Assembly (NCBI GenBank): GCA_036365145.1
Contig: JAEOAD010000040.1
Location: forward strand, 11,658,501 to 11,722,500
Direction of reading: 5' to 3'
DNA from: Orientallactaga sibirica
Lineage: Eukaryota > Chordata > Mammalia > Rodentia > Dipodidae
Length of the DNA stretch: 64,000 nucleotides
In this document: in pieces, positions 20,831-32,640 of the stretch
Numbering within the stretch: the stretch's first letter is position 1
How the letters are laid out: each line of letters starts with the position of its first letter
Position numbers and translations under genes: made by a program
Notes under the pieces: model-generated
The model's input: only the letters and a program-made list of their open reading frames with translations
Told to the model about the DNA's origin: nothing
Database searches by the model: none

Positions 20831-21679
20831 AGCACTGAAATATATATGTATATGTTCTGGTCAGTGACCATGCTCATGGACCATGGTCACCATGTTACCT
20901 CAGGGACATAATAGGCTCTTAATGCCTATGTAGATAGATTGAGCTGGTGACCACATGCAAAATACGCAAAGAGGATAAGAAAGCATCACTGAAGCATAAA
21001 GCCCAGAGTCAGGAAGAAACGAGGTGATGGGGTAAAACACTCAGTAAACTGAGCACCTATACTGTTATCTATGGATGACGGGGGTCAATGGAATAAGTTT
21101 GCTTTCGATGACGCCACTGTCCCATTTGCAAGCAACTACCTATGGTCCAGGGAACAAGGGCTGAGAACAGCTTCTCCACAGACTCGCAGGATTCAGGGGA
21201 GATGGACACTCTGCTGCATGGCAACTCCCAGAGCCCTTCCAGTCTTCTGCTCAGTTTGGTAAGCTCTGATTTTCTTACTTGCATTTATCTTCTCCTTGTT
21301 CCGATGTAGGTCATTTCCTATCACCTCCACAGAGTTCCTTCACCTGTGGGCCAACTATCCAAATGACTTCTACTGGTCACCTGCCATATGTCCACTCCAG
21401 GTTAACTAACCTTAATCCACTGGACAATCGCTGTCCAAATCTAATGGTATTGTTCCCTATAAAATCTTAAAGTGCTGTCGTGGTCACTGGAAAGAAACAT
21501 CAAAATCCTCAAAAGGACTTGTGAGTTCTGTATCATCTGGCCTGATCTGCGTCTTCCATCCCACCCTGCCCTTGTTTGAGGGATGTGAGCAACAGTGATT
21601 TGCCTCCAGTGGTGCCCTGTAAGAGGGCATCCTCGGATCAGAGTGTAACAGAGTTCAGTGGGCTAGCATTTGACAAAGC
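20831..21679. other. Mostly unique; possible old LINE traces
   Basis: A short palindromic motif GACCATGGTC lies near 20879. About 21280-21480 (TCCACAGAGTTCCTTCACCT-type wording) might be an L2 remnant. No gene is supported. Confidence 0.35.
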
Positions 21680-22200
21680 CAAAACAAACATGGCCAAGAG
21701 ATCAAAGAGTGGAGAAAGATTTATTACCTGCAGCAGGAAAGGAGGGCTCAGGAATTAGGTCCACAGCGATGCTCTCCTGAAAGGAAGCTCCAAGATACAT
21801 ACTTATATGGGGAAGAAGTATGCTGGGGATGGGCACACTACCAATCATGCTTAATCTAAGGCTACAGTCTAGGAAGACAAGACGACAAAGATGGCAGAGA
21901 ATGCTTCTCACATGGCATGCTTAGTTTGTGCCCAAGATGATAGATAGGAATGTTCCTGGACGTGCCTAGAGACGGCAGATCTTGTCTAGTGCTGTGATGG
22001 GAATGTTCCTGGACGTGCTAGTGTTGTAATGCAGGGTAAGTAGCTCATGGTCAGTACATTCTTCAGAGCTGTCCACTTCATACAGGCCATAAAGCACAAG
22101 GAATATTCGTAGAGAGTTCCCTTTCCAAAAATGTTTTGGCTACAGTCAAAAGAAAGAACACTTTGACCGTGAGTTGATGTAGGCATTTGCCACCCCTTCA
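21680..22200 (-). mobile_element. Probable ERV LTR, antisense
   Basis: GAGTGGAGAAAGATTTATTA is a typical antisense poly(A)-signal region of a retroviral LTR (minus strand: AATAAATCTTTCTCCACTC). It is followed by several hundred bases of non-SINE sequence. A short internal tandem duplication, GGAATGTTCCTGGACGTG, occurs twice (about 21949 and 22000). Class and exact ends are unresolved. Confidence 0.5.
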
Positions 22201-22264
22201 CTTACTGCTCACAGCAGAGCATTCGCACACAGTGTCCCCCCAACTGACCAGCTCCCCCTACCCT

Positions 22265-22545
22265 TCTTTCTTAGTTACTGCCAACTCCTCTTTCAGGTAC
22301 TAGTTAAAAATCCCACCTACTGTTAAAATCTTTTCCAGCCTACCTAACTCAAATTCCTCTTATAAGCCTCCAGATCTTTTCCTTCACAGAAGCTCGTAAT
22401 TTTGTACTTCTAGGATTTTTCTTCATTTATCTCTGTCCCCCCACTGCTTGCTCACATGCTGTGTGAAGACGCAGTCTGTGGTTTTTCATCTTTGGATCTC
22501 CACTGCTTAGTCACACGCTCAGCGTGGTGCCCAGGAAGTCCTCTA
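22265..22545 (+). mobile_element. LINE-2 3' end
   Basis: TTAAAAATCCCACCTACTGT, TTTATCTCTGTCCCCCCACT, GCTGTGTGAAGACGCAGTCT, TTTCATCTTTGGATCTCCAC, then AGCGTGGTGCCCAGGAAGTC. This parallels the L2 3' terminal order (…CTCCCCCACTAGACTGTGAG … CATCTTTGTATCCCCAG … GTGCCTGGCACATAG). Confidence 0.72.
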
Positions 22546-23045
22546 AAAATAATTCTGTCTGACTTCTGTTCAGCTCAATTTTTTTGGGCTACCTGTAGGC
22601 TTCTGGAATGTCTCAGGGTCAGGCCACATCAATTGCTTATTATGCAAGATGTCTCCAGCTTGCCTCTTCTGACAGTTTGGACTCAGTAAGTGTGGTTGTG
22701 GAGAGAGGACTGCCTGTACAGGAAAGGATGGTTAGTAACATCTCTGGGCTCTACCTACTAGAAGCCAGTATGGTGCATCCTAGCCAGTCATGACAAGACA
22801 GTGTCACAAGTCACTGCCACATGTGTCCTGGAGCAGGGAAAATTTATCCCAGGAGAGTAGCTGTCTTGGTGGCTGAGGTGAAGAGGTTTGCATGGAAAAG
22901 ATAAAGACTGTCCCTGGGAGACATAAGATCTTCTTGCCACAACCCCTACTTCTTAATGCCCAGGCCATGCACGAATGAATGACTATTATTCCACTGTCCA
23001 TAAATCCTTTCAGTTCTTCTGAAAGTTTTAGAAATGTTAATGCTT
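22546..23045. other. Unique sequence, no gene seen
   Basis: No recognised repeat or exon. Open frames of about 60-77 codons carry no motif. Confidence 0.4.
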
Positions 23046-23047
23046 CC

Positions 23048-23056
23048 TTTTAAAAT

Positions 23057-23092
<36 letters not shown>

Positions 23093-23285
23093 TTCATTTA
23101 TTTGAGAGAGAGAGATTGGCAGGTAGAGAGAGAATGGGTGAGCCAGCTCCTCTAGCCACTTCAAACAAACTCCAGACACATGTACCACCTTGTGCATCTG
23201 GCTTCATGTGGGTACTGGGAAATCAAACCTGGGTGCTTTGGTTTCACAGGCAAGTGCCCTAACCATTAAGTGTTCTCTCCAGCCC
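23048..23285 (-). mobile_element. B2-superfamily (DIP-like) SINE, antisense
   Basis: Tail complement (ATTT)n at about 23059-23103, head complement TTCTCTCCAGCCC. Flanks agaaatgttaatg (before) and agaaatattaatg (after) mark the insertion. Confidence 0.94.
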
Positions 23286-25150
23286 AGAAATATTAATGTT
23301 GCTATTCCTCATAAGTTAAGCCTTTGACTGCCCTCAGTGTTCTCACTTTAAAATCAGCTGCGTTCTCTGGATCATTTTATTGATCCAGTGTCAATAGCTA
23401 TCTTGTCTTCTTTCTCTGCTCTCTCTCCCTCTCTCTCTCTTTCTCTCCTATGACTATGTCTATTTATGTATACCTCTTTTCATTTCTCCCCAGTTACTAA
23501 CATTAAGGGGTCTTCTGTTGAACCACTGATTCCCCATGTTAAGAAATATCACATCACTGCTGTACTATGGACCACAACTTAAACTCAGCACCGTAAGTAG
23601 GCAGGACACTAACTTTTCTAGACCTGCTTGGCAGGGACAATCTGGCTCGGCTCCATCCATCTCTCTCCCCCTGCGACTTTAGGACTAACAAGGATGTGCC
23701 CTCCTTCTGATGAGAGCAGAGTGAAACCGGCTCGTGTGTCTTGCGGCACTAGTTCATGTGAAACCAACAAAATGACAAACTCACATGAGGACAGGGGACA
23801 CCTGCAAATGAAAAGGCAGAAGATGCAGTCGCAAAGAAGGATGTGGAACTGGAACCAGTTTAACCTGCTACCTGCCCATTGAAGTTGTCATGATTTCCAG
23901 TCCTGTTACCAATCTCCTGAGTCTCATTGACATGTTTTATTTGCCCCTAAAACTAAGAAGTGTCCTGCTTATGCCAGCAAGTGCAGTAATAAAGTGATGG
24001 CCCAGTGCTCAGAAACTGAGCCACCTCATTAATATTCAGTGCAGGTGCTAAGAGCCTACTTATCAACTTTTGATTTATAAATAGAACTGATTTGTCCCCT
24101 GGTGCTGCTGCGTAACCTCACTCAATTTTCATACAAGATGTGCTTCATCCCCACACAAGAGGAATAATTATCACCATTTGTAAAGCTTTGATTAACAATT
24201 TTCTACAAATGGAAAGATTTTAAAAGGCCAGAAATATAATAATAATAATAATACTTAATAATAATCAAACACACCAGCACCAGAGAATTGCATCTCCAGT
24301 ATTTCTTCATTAAATATAAGAGAATCAAGATACAAATGGCAATGAAAAGAAGCAGAAAATGACAAGAAATCCCTTTTGCCAAATGAGTGATAGCCATGTC
24401 ATGTAATCGCATGTGTGACACAAAGTGCCTAAATATTTAATGCCTAAGTAAGTCCATGTGTTTTCAGATTCTCCTCTTGTTTTTGCCATTCCAGTTCTGG
24501 ATTATCCAAGTTAAAATTTTTGTCCATTGTCTTCCGTCTTGAAACTGGAAAACCCAAGCTGACGAGCCCCTTTCCATTCCAGTGGTCTCTGTAGATAGTG
24601 AGGCACACCTCTGAGAATATAGGCACCCACCGTCCAAAGCCAGACTAACAAGAGGGATGAAATCAGCACCCTGTGTGGCTCTGGCCCACTTCCTACAGGA
24701 CTGCTTCTTCCGATGCTCCATCTCTCAAGCTGTCTGAGCACTTTACAGTAGCCTGGACCAATGTTGTCCAGACCTGCTTACTGGCCATGGCCACTTCCCC
24801 TACCACAAGCACATGGATATCATCATGCTCAGACCAAACCCCACCCTTCCCAACAAACTTACTGTGTTTTTCTGCATTGTCTATTTCAATAAATAGGTCT
24901 ACCGCCTACAACCACCTATGTGCACAAAAGTGACATCCTTAAGTCATTCCTTTTCCCTTCAAGGCAGCCTCTATCCCCAAATATGTTTAATTATATCTCC
25001 TACACAGCATTTGTGTTTCCCTTTCTCTCTGTCCCACCACCATTGTCTTAGTTCAAAGGACTACAAGTTTTCACTATTTTATCTGTGTGCATTACATCTC
25101 ATCCTTCTGCAATCATTCTACAGCTTGAGGGTCTTGTGGAAAAGTAAATC
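23286..25150. other. Mostly unique; possible conserved element
   Basis: A CT-rich run at about 23415-23447 and an (AAT)n run at 24236-24253. About 23960-24220 is free of repeats and contains CTCATTAATATTCAG, TTGATTTATAAATAG and CTTTGATTAACAA, the sort of sites found in developmental enhancers. The 24200-25170 frames have no protein signature. Confidence 0.35.
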
Positions 25151-25384
25151 TAGAGCTAGAGAGATGGCTTAGCGGTTAAGGCGCCTGCCTGCCAAGCCTA
25201 AGAACGCCCATTCAATCTCCAGGTCCCACATTTAGCCAGACACAAAAAGTGATGCAAGGGTGCAATGCTGCACTTGCCCACAAGGGGGGTGCATGCATCT
25301 GGAGTTCATTCATAGCTGTTGAGAGGCTGCTGGCACATCCATTCTCTCTCTCTCTCTGTATCTCTCTCAAATAAAAAAAAATAG
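25151..25384 (+). mobile_element. B2-superfamily SINE, long variant
   Basis: Head CTAGAGAGATGGCTTAGCGG. After AGCCAGACACAAAAAGTGAT it carries the extra stretch GCAAGGGTGCAATGCTGCAC ... CCACAAGGGGGGTGCATGCA that the common form lacks, then GCTGTTGAGAGGCTGCTGGC. It ends in a CT-rich stretch and A-rich tail. Confidence 0.93.
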
Positions 25385-25394
25385 AACAGTAAAC

Positions 25395-25695
25395 CTATAG
25401 TTAAGGAGGGTATTCTCAGCAACTCAGGAAGTAGAGGCAAGAGGATTACAAGTTCAAGACCTGCCTGGTCTACATAGTGTATTTAAGGCCAGCATGCACA
25501 AAACTGGTGTGACTGTTTCAAACTAAAATTATTAGGGTACAGGGGCTAACCATGGTAACATATAAACCTAGCAGAGATGGACACATGGATGCAGGAAGAC
25601 CAGGAGTTCAAGATCATCCTCAGCGACAGAGTGAACTCAAGGCTATCCTGGGCTTCATGAGCCACTATCTCAAAAGTTTTTTTTTTTTTTTTTTT
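25395..25695 (+). mobile_element. Two diverged B1-like SINEs in tandem
   Basis: The first (about 25395-25530) has AAGTAGAGGCAAGAGGATTA and CAAGACCTGCCTGGTCTACA; the second (about 25540-25690) has AGGAGTTCAAGATCATCCTC and CATGAGCCACTATCTCAAAA with a mixed T/A end. Both are old. Confidence 0.65.
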
Positions 25696-25699
25696 TAAA

Positions 25700-25787
25700 G
25701 GGGGGCGGGGAGATGAGCATATGATGTAGCTCAGTGGTACAGCATTTACCTAGAATGTGCAAGGCCCTGGATTCAAGCCCCAGTAAC

Positions 25788-25790
<3 letters not shown>
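25700..25790 (+). mobile_element. ID/B4-like SINE
   Basis: GATGTAGCTCAGTGGTACAG, then AAGGCCCTGGATTCAAGCCC, an ID-type tRNA head that runs into a CA microsatellite. Confidence 0.75.

Positions 25791-25823
<33 letters not shown>
25790..25823. repeat. (CA)17 microsatellite
   Basis: Grown from the A-rich 3' end of the ID-like SINE. Confidence 0.95.
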
Positions 25824-25825
<2 letters not shown>

Positions 25826-25871
25826 ATATCTGGGTATTTTTCACCCCAACTTAAATTTATACATTTTCAAT

Positions 25872-26142
25872 CTTTTTATTTTTTTTTTTTTTTTTGGAGA
25901 GAGAAACAGAGAGAGAGAGAGAGAGAGAGAAGACAGAGATGGGCGTGCCAGCAGTGTCTCAGCTGCTGAGAACGGAATCCAGATGCATGCGCCCCCTTGT
26001 GGTCAAGTGCAGCATTGCACCCTTGCGTCACTTTGCATCTGGCTAAACATGGGACCTGGAGATTGGACCTGCTGGAGATTGGAACCAGCGTTCTTAGGGT
26101 TAGGAGGCAGGCGCCTTAACCCCTAAGCCATGTCTCCAGCCC
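25872..26142 (-). mobile_element. B2-superfamily SINE, long variant, antisense
   Basis: Contains the long-variant complement (GCCCCCTTGTGGTCAAGTGC ... CCCTTGCGTCACTTTGCATC). An internal CTGGAGATTGGA duplication occurs near 26057-26085. Flanked by attttcaatc/attttcaata. Confidence 0.93.
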
Positions 26143-26640
26143 CATTTTCAATATTTTTTATTATGATAATAGAATATTCAAAGGGAGTAATTTATAAAGA
26201 AATGAGGTTCATCTTGGCCCATCGCTAAAAGCTGGAAAATTCAAGATCGGGTGCTGGTGTCTGCTCATCTTCTGCCGAGGGTTGCATGGAAAAGGGCCAG
26301 GTAGATACACAAAAAAGGTAAGATAGGGGCCACATTTCAATAAGAGCCAACTCATTCCTCTAAGGAAAACATTAAACCCATTCATGAGGGTCCTGCCTAA
26401 TGCCCAAAACATTCCCCACTGGGCACATCTTGCAATGCTGCACTGAAGAATTAAGCATCACCGATAGTTTGGGAGGGAAAACAAAACCAATAATCATAGC
26501 ACATTACCACTGCGCCTTGGATACATTTCAAAATCCTTCCGCTAGACTTTCAGCTCATGTCTCAAGGTATCATGATAACAAAAACAGGGCAGCTTATTAA
26601 ATAAATTTATGGTGGCATTAACAGCTTAATATGTCTCCAC
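26143..26640. other. Unique sequence, no gene seen
   Basis: No recognised repeat or exon. Confidence 0.4.
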
Positions 26641-26789
26641 AAAGGGCTTGAGAGATGGCTTAGTGGATAAGGTGCTTGCCTGCAAAGCCTAAGGACCCAG
26701 GATCAGTTCCTCAATACCTACATAAGGCAGATGCACAAGGTGGTGCATGTGTCTGGAGTTCATTTGCAGTGGCTGGAGGCCCTGGAACT

Positions 26790-26827
<38 letters not shown>

Positions 26828-26878
26828 CTCTCTCTCTCAAAAATAAATAAAAATAAATATAAAATATTTTTTTAAAAA
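26641..26878 (+). mobile_element. B2-superfamily SINE
   Basis: GGGCTTGAGAGATGGCTTAG head. A long (CT)n run at about 26796-26838 precedes the AAATAAATAAAAATAAATAT tail. Confidence 0.93.
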
Positions 26879-26961
26879 CAATGCATGCTATGTTGTGAAA
26901 GTCATTCAAACATGGTGTCAATAAATAAATAAAATGTTGTTTTAAAAGTCTCCACCAAAAA

Positions 26962-27210
26962 AAGGACTGGAGAGATTGCTCAGTGGTTAAGGCTCTTGCT
27001 TGCAAAATCTGACAGACTAGGTTTGAGTCCCTAATACCCAGATGCACAAAGTGGCATATTCATCTGGATTTCATTTGCAGTGGCAGGAGGCCATGGTGTG
27101 CCCATATTCATTCTATCTGTCTGTCTATCTGTCTATCTATCGATCGATCTATCATCTATGTACCTCTCTCTCCTTGCAAGTAAAAAAATAAGTAAAAATA
27201 CTTTTTAAAA
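26962..27210 (+). mobile_element. B2-superfamily SINE, diverged
   Basis: GACTGGAGAGATTGCTCAGT head. The CT-rich stretch has turned into a (TCTG/TCTA)n array at 27110-27160. Flanked by agtctccac repeats (26947-26955 and 27212-27220). Confidence 0.9.
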
Positions 27211-27222
27211 AAGTCTCCACAA

Positions 27223-28756
27223 GAGGTTCATTTCTACTAACAGGAAAAGGTTAATCTTTAGGCTACCTTCCTGATAGGTATCAATTGACAAAGAAAACAT
27301 GTGGAGTTGTCCAAAAACAGCAAAAGGGAAAGTATTGAAAATCTCCCATGTGTGAAGATGCAATAAATGCTTGCATAATTAAGTAAAAGGATTGTAACGA
27401 CCATATGATTACCTTTGCATCAGAGAAAGGAAATTAAGCTTGGTCAAGTGGCTTTTCAAAGGAAGGAGCTTGCACTAACTAAGCCATGACTAAGCCACAA
27501 TTGCATCCTACTCGGCTTAGTACAGATCCTGGGAGTGGCGTCTGCCAGGCTCAGTCAGTCCGTGCAAAGGCATGCCCCCCAGCTCTCTTTCCTTTAAATT
27601 GCCTCAGACTGCGGTGGAAGATGGAACCAGCAAGACAGATAATAGCCAGACATTATGGAACTGGTAGAATCTGTAGCTAGAGAATAACGGGGGGGTTTCA
27701 AAAGAAACTTCAAGGAAGCAGTTATATTTCCATTCAACCCAAAAAATGTCTGCTACAAGCTAATATTACAGTAGTCTATGTCTGGACAGTCAGGGCTCAC
27801 ACTCCAGTAACGAAGACAGGCATGCAAACAAATTATCACGATTCACCAGGAGGGGATAAGCGAAATAATGAACAAACATCTTAACTTTCATCCTTCATCC
27901 TCTACGGAGTGAGTACACTTTAGAACTCTGACCTGTAAATTCCAGAAGGTTGGACCCCCCCAAGACCATGACTAAGCCAACTTGATTTACTGCATCTCTA
28001 GACCTGCCATTGTTCACAGCACGCAGAGACCCCAAGGGTTTCTTCTTCCTCATCACTCTACTCCACGTACATTTCTCATCCAAGCAGCAACTGAGACGTC
28101 CTTAGACGAAAGTGGGTCCCATTGTTAGTTTCAATGCAAAATGAACTAGGCACCCTATGTTCGGTCAGCCTTAGTTTCCACACGAAATTCTAAGAAGAAA
28201 CTACTCATTTTGCAAAGCAAGTTAAACCTCTGTACTGGATTCTTCCATCCAAAAATGATCCCTCGTGGAGGTTTTTGTTCCGTCACACAGAGACAAAATA
28301 CAGGACAAGAAACAGACAGTAATTTGAGATAGAGGTAAGGAGAGAAATGGTTTGGATCAGCCATGTACGCTATTTTCAAAGAACTGCACATAAGTATCAT
28401 AAACATGTAACAAGCCCCCGGGGGGGGGTGAAAAACTAGAAATCAAAATCAAATCTACCTTAACAAGGGGAAATAAACAAAAAGATGAAATATGGCATCA
28501 AAGGAAAAACTACATAAACTTTCTTAACAAAAAAGCCAAAAATCCTTAGAAAAGCTGTTTTTGTTGCCACTTTCCATAAGTCTGAAACCCATTTGAGCAT
28601 CCAAATAGGCTTTCTAAATTTATTATCATTAAGTGCAACTAACCCCCTATTAATCCAGTATAAAAAGCAATGTGCTAGAGCAGATAAGAGTATACATTTG
28701 GTTTTCACCTTGTTTATGCCACTTGCTTTACACTTTCAGAAAACTACGGTACCTTC
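27223..28756. other. Unique sequence, no gene seen
   Basis: About 1.5 kb without a repeat that I can name. A G-run lies at about 28420-28428. Frames at 27486-27680, 27895-28083, 28155-28406 and 28460-28708 have no domain or splice context that convinces. Confidence 0.4.
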
Positions 28757-28771
28757 TCATGTTTGTTTTAT

Positions 28772-28983
28772 ATTTTTTATTTATTTATTCTTTTGAGAGA
28801 GAAAAAGAGGGGGAGAGACAGAGAGACAGAGAGAATGGGCACACTGGGGCCTCCAGCCACTGCAAACGCATTCCAGATGCATGTGCTCCCTTGTGCATCT
28901 GGCTTACATGAGTCCTGGAGCATCAAACTGGGATCCTTTGGCTTTGCAGGCAAACACCTTAATACTAAGCCATCTCTCCAGAC
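28772..28983 (-). mobile_element. B2-superfamily SINE, antisense
   Basis: Antisense copy with head complement CCATCTCTCCAGACC. Flanked by ctcatgtttgtttta (28757-28771 and 28984-28998). Confidence 0.95.
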
Positions 28984-29261
28984 CCTCATGTTTGTTTTAG
29001 ACATGGATTGGATAGTTCACAATTCATGTGGCTATTGTGAGGGGGAAATGAAATATTTTAGGTATAGTATAAATATATAAGCATGTTTAAGTCCTCCATA
29101 AAATGCTCAGTAAATGATGTTGTTCTCTCTTATAATCACATATGATATTATATGAAATGATTTATTACAAAATACAACATTGTGTATATATAATATAATT
29201 ATTGTATAAGAGCACCTGTTGGTTACATTGGCCACTTTTTTGGCCACTGAAGAAGGGCATA

Positions 29262-29508
29262 AAGGTGGGGAGATGGCTCAGCAGTTAAAGGCACTAGTTT
29301 GCAAAGACTGCGGGCCAGGGTTGGATTCCCTGGTACTCATATGGAGCCACATATACAAAGTGCTTCATGCATTTGGAGTTCATTTGCAATGGAAAGAGTC
29401 CCTCGGGCACCTAACTCTCCCTCTCTCTCTCTCTCTCTTTTTCTGTCTCTCTCTCTCTCTTTCTCTGTCTGTCTGTCTCTCTCTCAAAAATAAATAATAT
29501 ATTTTAAA
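29262..29508 (+). mobile_element. B2-superfamily SINE, diverged
   Basis: GGTGGGGAGATGGCTCAGCA head and a long CT/GTCT-rich stretch at 29418-29484 before AAATAAATAATATATTTT. Head closer to the older B2-superfamily form than to the common copies here. Confidence 0.88.
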
Positions 29509-29901
29509 AGATATCAAGCGGAAATGAATCCATGAAGGAATAATACTAGAACATATGGATAGAAAGGGTGATGAGTATTTCTCAAAACAGTTCATGGTAA
29601 ACATCTGGAGCTCCCAGCTATTGACAAGTACCCTGGTCCATAGAAACCTCCCCATGCATGAAATGGACGATTCTAGTTTAATTCAGAGCACTCACCCTCT
29701 TCTCCTCTGCTTCAGGTCACCTTTCATCTGAAGGCCTTGGTCACTGAGGTTCAGCTTCATATAATAGGGGAGGTGAGAAAGTTCAGAGGGGACTACTATA
29801 GTACCTGCCTCCAGAAACTGGACAATTTAGATTATGAATAGAGTATCGTTCTTGCCATAGACCCTACAGGGAAGGTATTGATGCAGTATAAAATCGATCT
29901 C
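29509..29901. other. Unique sequence, no gene seen
   Basis: No recognised repeat or exon. Confidence 0.4.
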
Positions 29902-30117
29902 AGGGCTGGGGAGATGGCTTACTGGCTAAGGCATTTGCTTGCAAGCCTGACAGCCCAAGTTTGAATTCCCAACACCCAGGTGAAGCCAGATGCACAAAGT
30001 GGCACATGCATCTAGAGTTCATTTGCAGTGGCAAGAGGCCCTAGAGCACTCGTTTTCATTTTCTCTCTCTCTATCTCTCCCTCTCTTCTTGCAAATAATA
30101 ACAAATATATTTTTAAT
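29902..30117 (+). mobile_element. B2-superfamily SINE
   Basis: GGGCTGGGGAGATGGCTTAC head, GTTTGAATTCCCAACACCCA B-box region, CT-rich stretch, short A/T tail. Confidence 0.9.
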
Positions 30118-30814
30118 GATATCAGAGTTTCAAAGCCAATCTAATAATTTTTCTGCCTCATCTTACTATTTCCACAAGGGCACATAATTAATGTATGGAA
30201 AATTGATCTGTATGTCCTTTCCCCTCTCGTGGAATTTCATGGAATTCACTTTCATAGGCCCCTTTGTTGTATATTTCATTCAGCTTCTTTGCCTCTCATG
30301 TCACTCATTCTCAGTGAGAAAGCCCATTAAGCCCCATCTCTGCACTAATACATCTCAAACCATACTTGTAACTGAAGTCTTCCTGTATAGCTACAGACCA
30401 ATGTGTCCTTATTGCCAAGACAACTGAGTTCAAAATGGAAATGACCACAGCCCATCCCAACACTACTTGCTTTCCTCTGTTGTTGGCATAAAACAGCAGA
30501 ATCCTTTTTTGAGGCTTTCTTGGCGTGACTCAAGTTAAAGTGAGATTGACACTTTCTAAAACTCAAATTGATCACCTTATTCACAAGGGGGAAAATCCCT
30601 GAACGATTCCTTCCCACGTCAATATATATGCCAGACTCCATAGAACCCTTCTATTCTGTTCCACGTGTCTGTCCTGCTACGTTAGCGAGCTCCCTCCAGG
30701 TACCCCTATCTTTGCATGCCACTCTCCAAGCAGCACCATACAACCCTGGGCTCATCTAATCATTGTTCAACTTTTTTAGTGGTTTGGGGCATGAATAACT
30801 CACTTCCTTTCTTT
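30118..30814. other. Unique sequence, no gene seen
   Basis: No recognised repeat. The frame at 30345-30641 on the minus strand (98 codons) has no family signature. Confidence 0.4.
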
Positions 30815-31150
30815 TGGGACAAAATGCCTGGTTAGAAACAGTGTATGGAAGGAAAGCATTTAATTCACCTTACAGTCCCATTGGGTAGAGTCCGTCATGA
30901 TGAGGAAGACACATCAGCAGCAGGAAACCAGTATCACCTCACCTCACCTCACCTGCAGGAAGGAAGTAGGAGAGGAAGCATGGCTGGACTATAAGGCCCA
31001 CCCCCAGGAAAACACTTCCCCCGACAAGGCTCCACCTACAACTTCCCCTTAAGGCCAAAAACAGAGCCTTCATTCAATACTTAAATTCATTTAAGTATCC
31101 AAACCTACGAGTCTTATGAGGGTGGGACATTTTACACCTAAACCACTACA
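30815..31150 (-). mobile_element. MaLR-type LTR, antisense
   Basis: GGAAAGCATTTAATTCACCT, CTTACAGTCCCATTGGGTAG, GGCCCACCCCCAGGAAAACA, CCAAACCTACGAGTCTTATG, ending TAAACCACTACAA. This is the antisense order of a rodent MaLR LTR. A short (CACCT)n run lies at 30936-30953. Confidence 0.75.
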
Positions 31151-31849
31151 AGGCATAAGTTTATTGACACTAATTATTTGTTATCTGAATGAATGAGTAA
31201 ATGAAAATTTTAGGATCACTGTCAAGTGATCTATAAAATCTTAGATAATCACGTAACTACTCTGCCTTAAATCTTTCATCTTGAAACTGTTTATACATAT
31301 TTTATATTCAATTACACCCATGCCACCGACTAAGACATTGTGATAATTAGAGGAAAATATACATGTTGATGTATTCCAGAAGAAATATAGAGTTTCAGAT
31401 TTTCATGTCATTTTGGGATTTTATAACCCTATCCTACCATTTTCAAACTGGTATAAAGAAAATCTCACAGGATCTATTTAATTGTAAGAATAAACTCTTG
31501 AAAATATCTTGGTGAATAAATTTTGAGACATAAAGTTCTAATGTCATCAAAATCCTTAATTGCAGATGTAAGAAATGGCTGAGTCGCCAGGGTGACAAGA
31601 GCACACATCTCCCCACTTTTACCACGCTGTCTACATATAAAGCAATCACACATTGATAATGTGGTAAGGGAAGAGATGAGGAAAATAATACAAGGTATTA
31701 TAACAAAGTCCACTCTTAAATAAAATAATTATAACTTAGTTAATTATATTGACATTTCTCAGCAAGGATTAAGAAAGTCAGAAGGGGGTAAAAAGTGTAC
31801 AAGAAAACAAAAGCATGGGTTGGACTGCAAGAGCGTCTTTTTTGTCTTT
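31151..31849. other. AT-rich unique sequence
   Basis: Start of a long SINE-free stretch. About 31215-31380 may hold a faint MIR. No gene. Confidence 0.35.
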
Positions 31850-32640
31850 TATTCAGGAGTGTAATTAAATTAAGTAGGATTGATTGAGTGTCACACATCT
31901 GTGGGAGTCATTTCCTAACTTCATTAATGCTATTGTGCCTGAAGAAGGCTCAGTGGTAATTTCTCTCACAAGGATCTAATGAGAGTCTGGTGATGGGATA
32001 TGAAAGCGTGACACCAAGCTACAGTGCCCTGTGCTGTTGTCTGTCTGCATGTGAGGAATTTATTGAAGATACTGGCCTGCAACCACAAAGCTACGTTATC
32101 CACCTCAGCAGTGGGAGAGGACAGCTGCCTGCAGAGAGCCAGGGTAATGGAGTCATAAAGTTGAGAGTTTAGACAGGCAGCATAACAGAATAAAAATAGG
32201 CCTGCTAAGGAGAACTAAATGGTCATAAAATAGATCATATATAATGAGGTACAGCAGATAATGAGGTGCATTTATATGGAAAACACTAAATAAAAATTAT
32301 GACCATTTCCTCTTTAACCCCATAACCATCAGAGCTTCTCCCAGCAGCTGGCTTCGCAAGGTAAACTTGGGAAAATGAATTAATTGGAAGGAAAAATATA
32401 TATATTGGCCATCTTAGTTCATTATTATAAGCATTGCTGGCTTTAGAGTGAGCCCCAGTAGAGCACTTGGCACTCGGCAAGGCATTATGAAAGATCTATA
32501 ATTCCTACCCTTTCATAGAATTATGGAAAAAATGTTATAATACTGTTGCAGTTATAAAGTAATTAAGTGGGGATGAATATAAAGTTAGTTCTGTGGTATT
32601 CGTTTTATCATTGTGATTAGAAGTTACCTGCTCCCAAGCT
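31850..32640. promoter_or_regulatory. Candidate conserved non-coding element
   Basis: No repeat recognised over about 800 bp. It contains a perfect 12-bp inverted repeat (AAATGGTCATAA at 32217-32228, TTATGACCATTT at 32297-32308), a doubled ATAATGAGGT motif (about 32240 and 32258), GAATTAATTGG and AGTAATTAAG. Composition is mixed, not low-complexity. Regulatory function is inference from texture only; the 60-codon frame at 31990-32172 is not recognised. Confidence 0.35.
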
